A DNA stretch of 64,000 nucleotides from Pyropia yezoensis. Lineage: Eukaryota; Rhodophyta; Bangiophyceae; Bangiales; Bangiaceae. Both the position numbers and the translations under genes were made by a program. A model generated the notes under the pieces. It searched no databases and had not been told where the DNA came from. It was given only the letters and a program-made list of their open reading frames with translations. Location of the stretch: NCBI GenBank assembly GCA_009829735.1, contig CM020620.1, positions 9,741,794-9,805,793 of the forward strand, in the 5' to 3' direction. Numbering within the stretch: the stretch's first letter is position 1; each line of letters starts with the position of its first letter. Shown piece by piece: positions 60,916 through 64,000 of this stretch.

Positions 60916-63707
60916 CAGGCGCATGCGCGCCAGCGGCGCGAGGATCGTGCCGCCCCGGCGTTTCCCAGGCCGGAGGGGGGAGGGGGTGACGCAAGCCTGC
61001 CGCGGGCGCCGGCCGGCCAGCCGGGCAACCGGCGAGTCGAGTCGTCCCCGGGCGACGCCCCCCCATCCACCTTGGGCATCAGGGTAGTGCGGCCGACGGC
61101 GGCGCCCTTTGGGCGCCGCGACCCATGTTGTGGATTGGGGCGGAGCAGGCCCAAGTACTTGGCCTGCCCCACCCTGTCCACGGGGCACGTGGCAGTGGAC
61201 CGGCGGGGTGGACCAGCAACGGTGGGTGGTCCGCTGGGGGGTGGGTGTCGGGCGGACGTGGGCGTGGCGGGCAGGTGTTGTGCGGGGGAGCTCCACGAGG
61301 GGGGCCCCAGGAGAGTTGCGAGGGGGTGCCGCAGGGCTAGCTGCCTGGACCGTACGGACGAGGCAGCAACTCCCGCTCCGCCCGGGGCGGGGAGGGGGGC
61401 GCCGCGATGTGGGAGGCGCACGGTGCACTGCCTGCTGAGGGCGGGCGCTCCCTGAAGGGTTGCTTAAGTGTGAGGCACGGGGCGGTAGCCTTGGAGTCCT
61501 AAGAAAGGCGAACGATTTGCGTTGACCACGGTTCCTCTCGCAGCGGTCAAGGAGAGGCGCGCGGTGCACGCGGCACGCACGCAGGTGGGCAGCTGGCCCA
61601 CCTTCCCCCACGTTCCACAACAACACAGGTGTGGGTGTGGTAAGTAGAGAGAGAGGTGTTAGGATCGGGTGTGCTAAAAGGGCAGTACGGAACGGCCGCG
61701 GGCGTTTGTAGCTGGTGAATGGGCATGGACGGGTGTGAGACAGCATAGTATCTTTGTCTTTTGTGCTTGGCCATGACAATGGGCGCGGGCGCCTCTCACG
61801 GGTCCGGCAAGACAGAAAACGAGCGGCTCCGCCCAGGTGCCCCACTGCAGCAGTGGGGCGACGGCCGTGGGCGCGGAGCGCGATGCTGCGCGCACGCGGG
61901 GCGCTCACGCCGCCGCCGCCGCCGCCGCCGCCACCGCGACAGCGGCGGCGGCGGTGGCAGACGTCCAGGGGGCGGCGGCAACTTGCCTTTGAACGCCGCG
62001 GCCCCCCCCCCCCCCCCCCCAGCAGGCACCCGCGCGCGCATGCCCACCGCCGCCACGTCGGCGGCGTCGGCTCCCCACACTCCCCCCTCCCCCCCCGCCC
62101 CCACCACCTCGACCACCGTCACCCCGCTTGGGTAGGCGCTGCCGCACACCGCATTCACTGTGCCGCCGCCGGCGGTGCCGCCGGGGGAGAGCAGCAGCAG
62201 CCCGCCGCCGCCGCCGCCGCCGTCTCGCCATCCCCCCCCGCTCCCCGGTCGCCGCCGCGGTCGTCACCGCCGCCACCGCCAAGGGCGGGTGCGGCCGTCG
62301 GGCAGGGCCGCCCACTGCAGGCGGGTGACCCCCCCCGGGCACACCCCCAGTGGCGGCCCGTTGCGGTCGACGTGGCCCGAGGCGGTGGCAAGGTCCGGCC
62401 GCGGCGAGGCGCCGCCGCTACCGCCGCCGCCACTGGCCGCGGGGGGGGCGGGGATGGACGCAGGGGTGCACCGTCGCAACGGCCTCGCCGTCGGTGCCTG
62501 CCCGCCGCGCAGACGCCCGCCGGCGGGGTGGCGGCGGGGGAGGAGGTCTGCGGCGGCCGCTACGACGGCCAGCACCTCCAGAAGGCCACCCTGCGGCGCC
62601 CCGTCAGCGGCGGCGTAAGGCGTGGGCGCGCCCCCCCGCTGTAACCGGGGCACATGCGGCCGCGGGCCGCACTGCCGACGTGCCCGTCCAGTCGCAGGAT
62701 GGGGGCGCGGGCGGCGGCCCGCCGGCGGCGGCGGGCCCGCCCAGGGCGGGCGTGGAGAAGGGCTGGGGGGTGGCCCGGCCGTTGGTCACCACCAGCGACA
62801 GGGGCTCGCCCACAACTGCGTGGAGGACGGGGGCCCGCCACGCGGTCGGGCGTGGCGGCCGGGGAGAGGCGGGGACGGGAGCGCCGGGGCCGGGGCCGCC
62901 AGGAGCGGCGGTCAGCCAAAAGACGGCCCTGCCGGGAAAGGCGGTGCGGGTGGATGGCGGGAGAGAGCCCCCCTGGGGGCACTGTCATTGACCTTCAGGT
63001 GGGGGGAGGCACGCGTCATTGCGAAGCGGCGCGTAGTCCCAGTCGTCGGGCGACGCGGCCAGGTAGTAGGTGCGGGGGGTGATGGCGTGGGCGAGGGGGG
63101 GGCGCACGCGGGGCTGAGCTCGGAAACGGTACCGTCAGGACCCCACCGCACGACTCTTCTCTGGCGTCCTCGTCACCGGCGCCTGCGTGGCGCTCCCGCT
63201 GGCGGCATACAACCTCGGGTCGACGCACCCCTCGACCGCACTCCACAGCAGCACGCCGGTACACATGGCAGACCACCTCCTTCTCCCCTCCCGTGGGAAA
63301 CGTACATGTACACCTGAGCTTTCGCTGCGGGCACGAGGAAAGTGGGGAGGTCGGCGGGGGGGGCGGCAGCGAAAGGACAGGCACGAGGGAGTCCGACCAC
63401 ACCGGCGCCAATGCGCCGCACCGCGCGTCGTGCGAGGACCGAGGAGCGTCAGCGTCTCGTCTCTGTTCAACCCCCTGGGCGGTTTTCTCACCCAAGCGGC
63501 CCCCATCGCACCACACCCCACTCCCGCTCTGCTGATGTCCTTCCCCCCACCCACCGACGGGTCCCCGCCGCGATGCGTCACGAATGACGGACCCGCCTCA
63601 CGTCTGCTCAGCACTGCCGCACCCCACTTCCCGCTGCCGCCCACCCCCCCCCCCCCCCCCCCCCCCCCCCTCCCCCCCGCCGCTCGAGAGAAAGCCGGTG
63701 TACGTAC
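60916..63707. other. GC-rich region without a confident gene
   Basis: 61440-61790 is moderately AT-richer and non-coding. 61790-63130 has overlapping Pro/Arg/Gly/Ala frames on both strands. Fragments with a hydrophobic coding look occur near 63146-63280 (+: ARLFSGVLVTGACVALPLAA) and 63290-63170 (-: AMCTGVLLWSAVEG), which cannot both be real. A C-run of more than 20 bases lies at about 63642-63670. Confidence 0.4.
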
Positions 63708-64000
63708 CCATCAACGGCGGCAGCAGCCACAGCGACACCCCACACAGCACAGCGCTGGTCGAAACGGACACGGCCGCCTGCACGGCCGGGCTCCCCCACA
63801 GCGACGCCGCCGCCAGGCCGACCGCCCCCGCCGCGACGAGGCCGCCCACCCCAAACACCTCCCGGTGGGCGGCGACGATGGCCCCCCCCCGGGCGCCCCG
63901 CACGGCCCGCTCCTCGCCCACCCACCCCGCCGCGATGGGTACCACCACCTGCGCCGCAAAGGGGGTGGCCACCCACCAAAAGAGCGCCGCGTCCCCGCGG
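63708..64000 (-). CDS. Exon of a multi-pass membrane protein, runs off the window
   Basis: The minus-strand frame is open from the right edge, starting with RGDAALFWWVATPFAAQVVV, and ends at a consensus donor G|GTACGT (63707-63702). It shows three hydrophobic segments (FWWVATPFAAQVVVPIAAGW, GVGGLVAAGAVGLAAASLW and VSTSAVLCGVSLWLLPPL) with an Arg-rich cytoplasmic-type loop and HREVFG between the first two. The loop plus R-x-x-x-A-x-R-E-x-F-G spacing is reminiscent of major-facilitator (GPH-type) transporters. Only a fragment is visible, so the family is tentative. The next exon downstream is unresolved because a long poly-G tract follows. Confidence 0.5.

Noticed and set aside
61868-62991. Long Arg/Pro/Gly frames on the + strand, possible WD-like or wall protein exons on the - strand
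   Set aside because: Open frames overlap on both strands and in several registers; no conserved motif decides between them.
1-64000. tRNA or rRNA genes
   Set aside because: No convincing A/B-box pairs, cloverleafs or rRNA core sequences were found by eye; a tRNA scan would be needed to exclude a tRNA.

Overview
This looks like nuclear DNA from a GC-rich eukaryote, not a prokaryote. Genes are large, mostly single-exon and widely spaced. A few have short GT-AG introns (about 130-240 nt). Protein families are eukaryotic: PP2A scaffold, eIF3 subunit L, formin, a centromere-type H3 and a plant-type phosphoglucose isomerase. Between genes lie minisatellites, poly-G/poly-C tracts and transposon remains. 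The isomerase is of the plant cytosolic type and carries a transit-peptide-like N-terminal extension, which points to a plastid-bearing organism. With the base composition and scarcity of introns, a bangiophycean red alga (Porphyra/Pyropia type) is my best guess. That is inference, not proof.

Layout. 0-4 kb: the 3' end of a helical, Ser-rich-tailed protein, then an S1-domain, Arg/Glu-rich gene whose frame is interrupted. 6.8-8.6 kb: a low-complexity protein with a C-terminal hydrophobic segment. 9.5-10.8 kb: an AT-richer island with a SANT/Myb-like gene. 12.8-16.2 kb: a multi-pass membrane protein, probably DMT/EamA-like. 16.6-18.5 kb (-): phosphoglucose isomerase. 19.7-20.7 kb (-): AlkD-type DNA glycosylase. 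22.3-32.1 kb is the best conserved block: PP2A scaffold (+), eIF3L (+), and a very large formin (-) with a PTEN-like pseudophosphatase N-terminus.

33-36 kb holds weak ORFs. 36.5-39.6 kb (-) is a two-exon gene joining a Gly/Pro/His/Phe tandem-repeat region to helicase-associated-domain-like repeats. 39.9-40.9 kb is a 107-bp minisatellite. 42.6-43.2 kb is a two-exon stand-alone HIRAN protein. A 500-N assembly gap follows at 44457-44956. 46.06-46.83 kb is a decayed pogo/Tigger-like DNA transposon with TA-flanked inverted repeats. 47.4-48.2 kb is another degenerate minisatellite. 49.4-49.8 kb is a divergent H3 histone, a CENH3 candidate. 53.8-54.9 kb is a proline-rich repeat protein. 55.8-58.8 kb (-) is a broken Ty1/copia-type retrotransposon. 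60.1-60.9 kb is a single-pass membrane protein, and the right edge carries an exon of a membrane protein that runs off the window.

There is no operon logic. The conserved genes are independent housekeeping functions (phosphatase scaffold, translation initiation, actin nucleation, sugar phosphate metabolism, DNA repair, centromere identity). The most unusual pieces are the HIRAN protein, the repeat/helicase-associated fusion gene, the insert-bearing formin and a small family of hairpin-capable repeats near 39.8, 43.9 and 45.6 kb.
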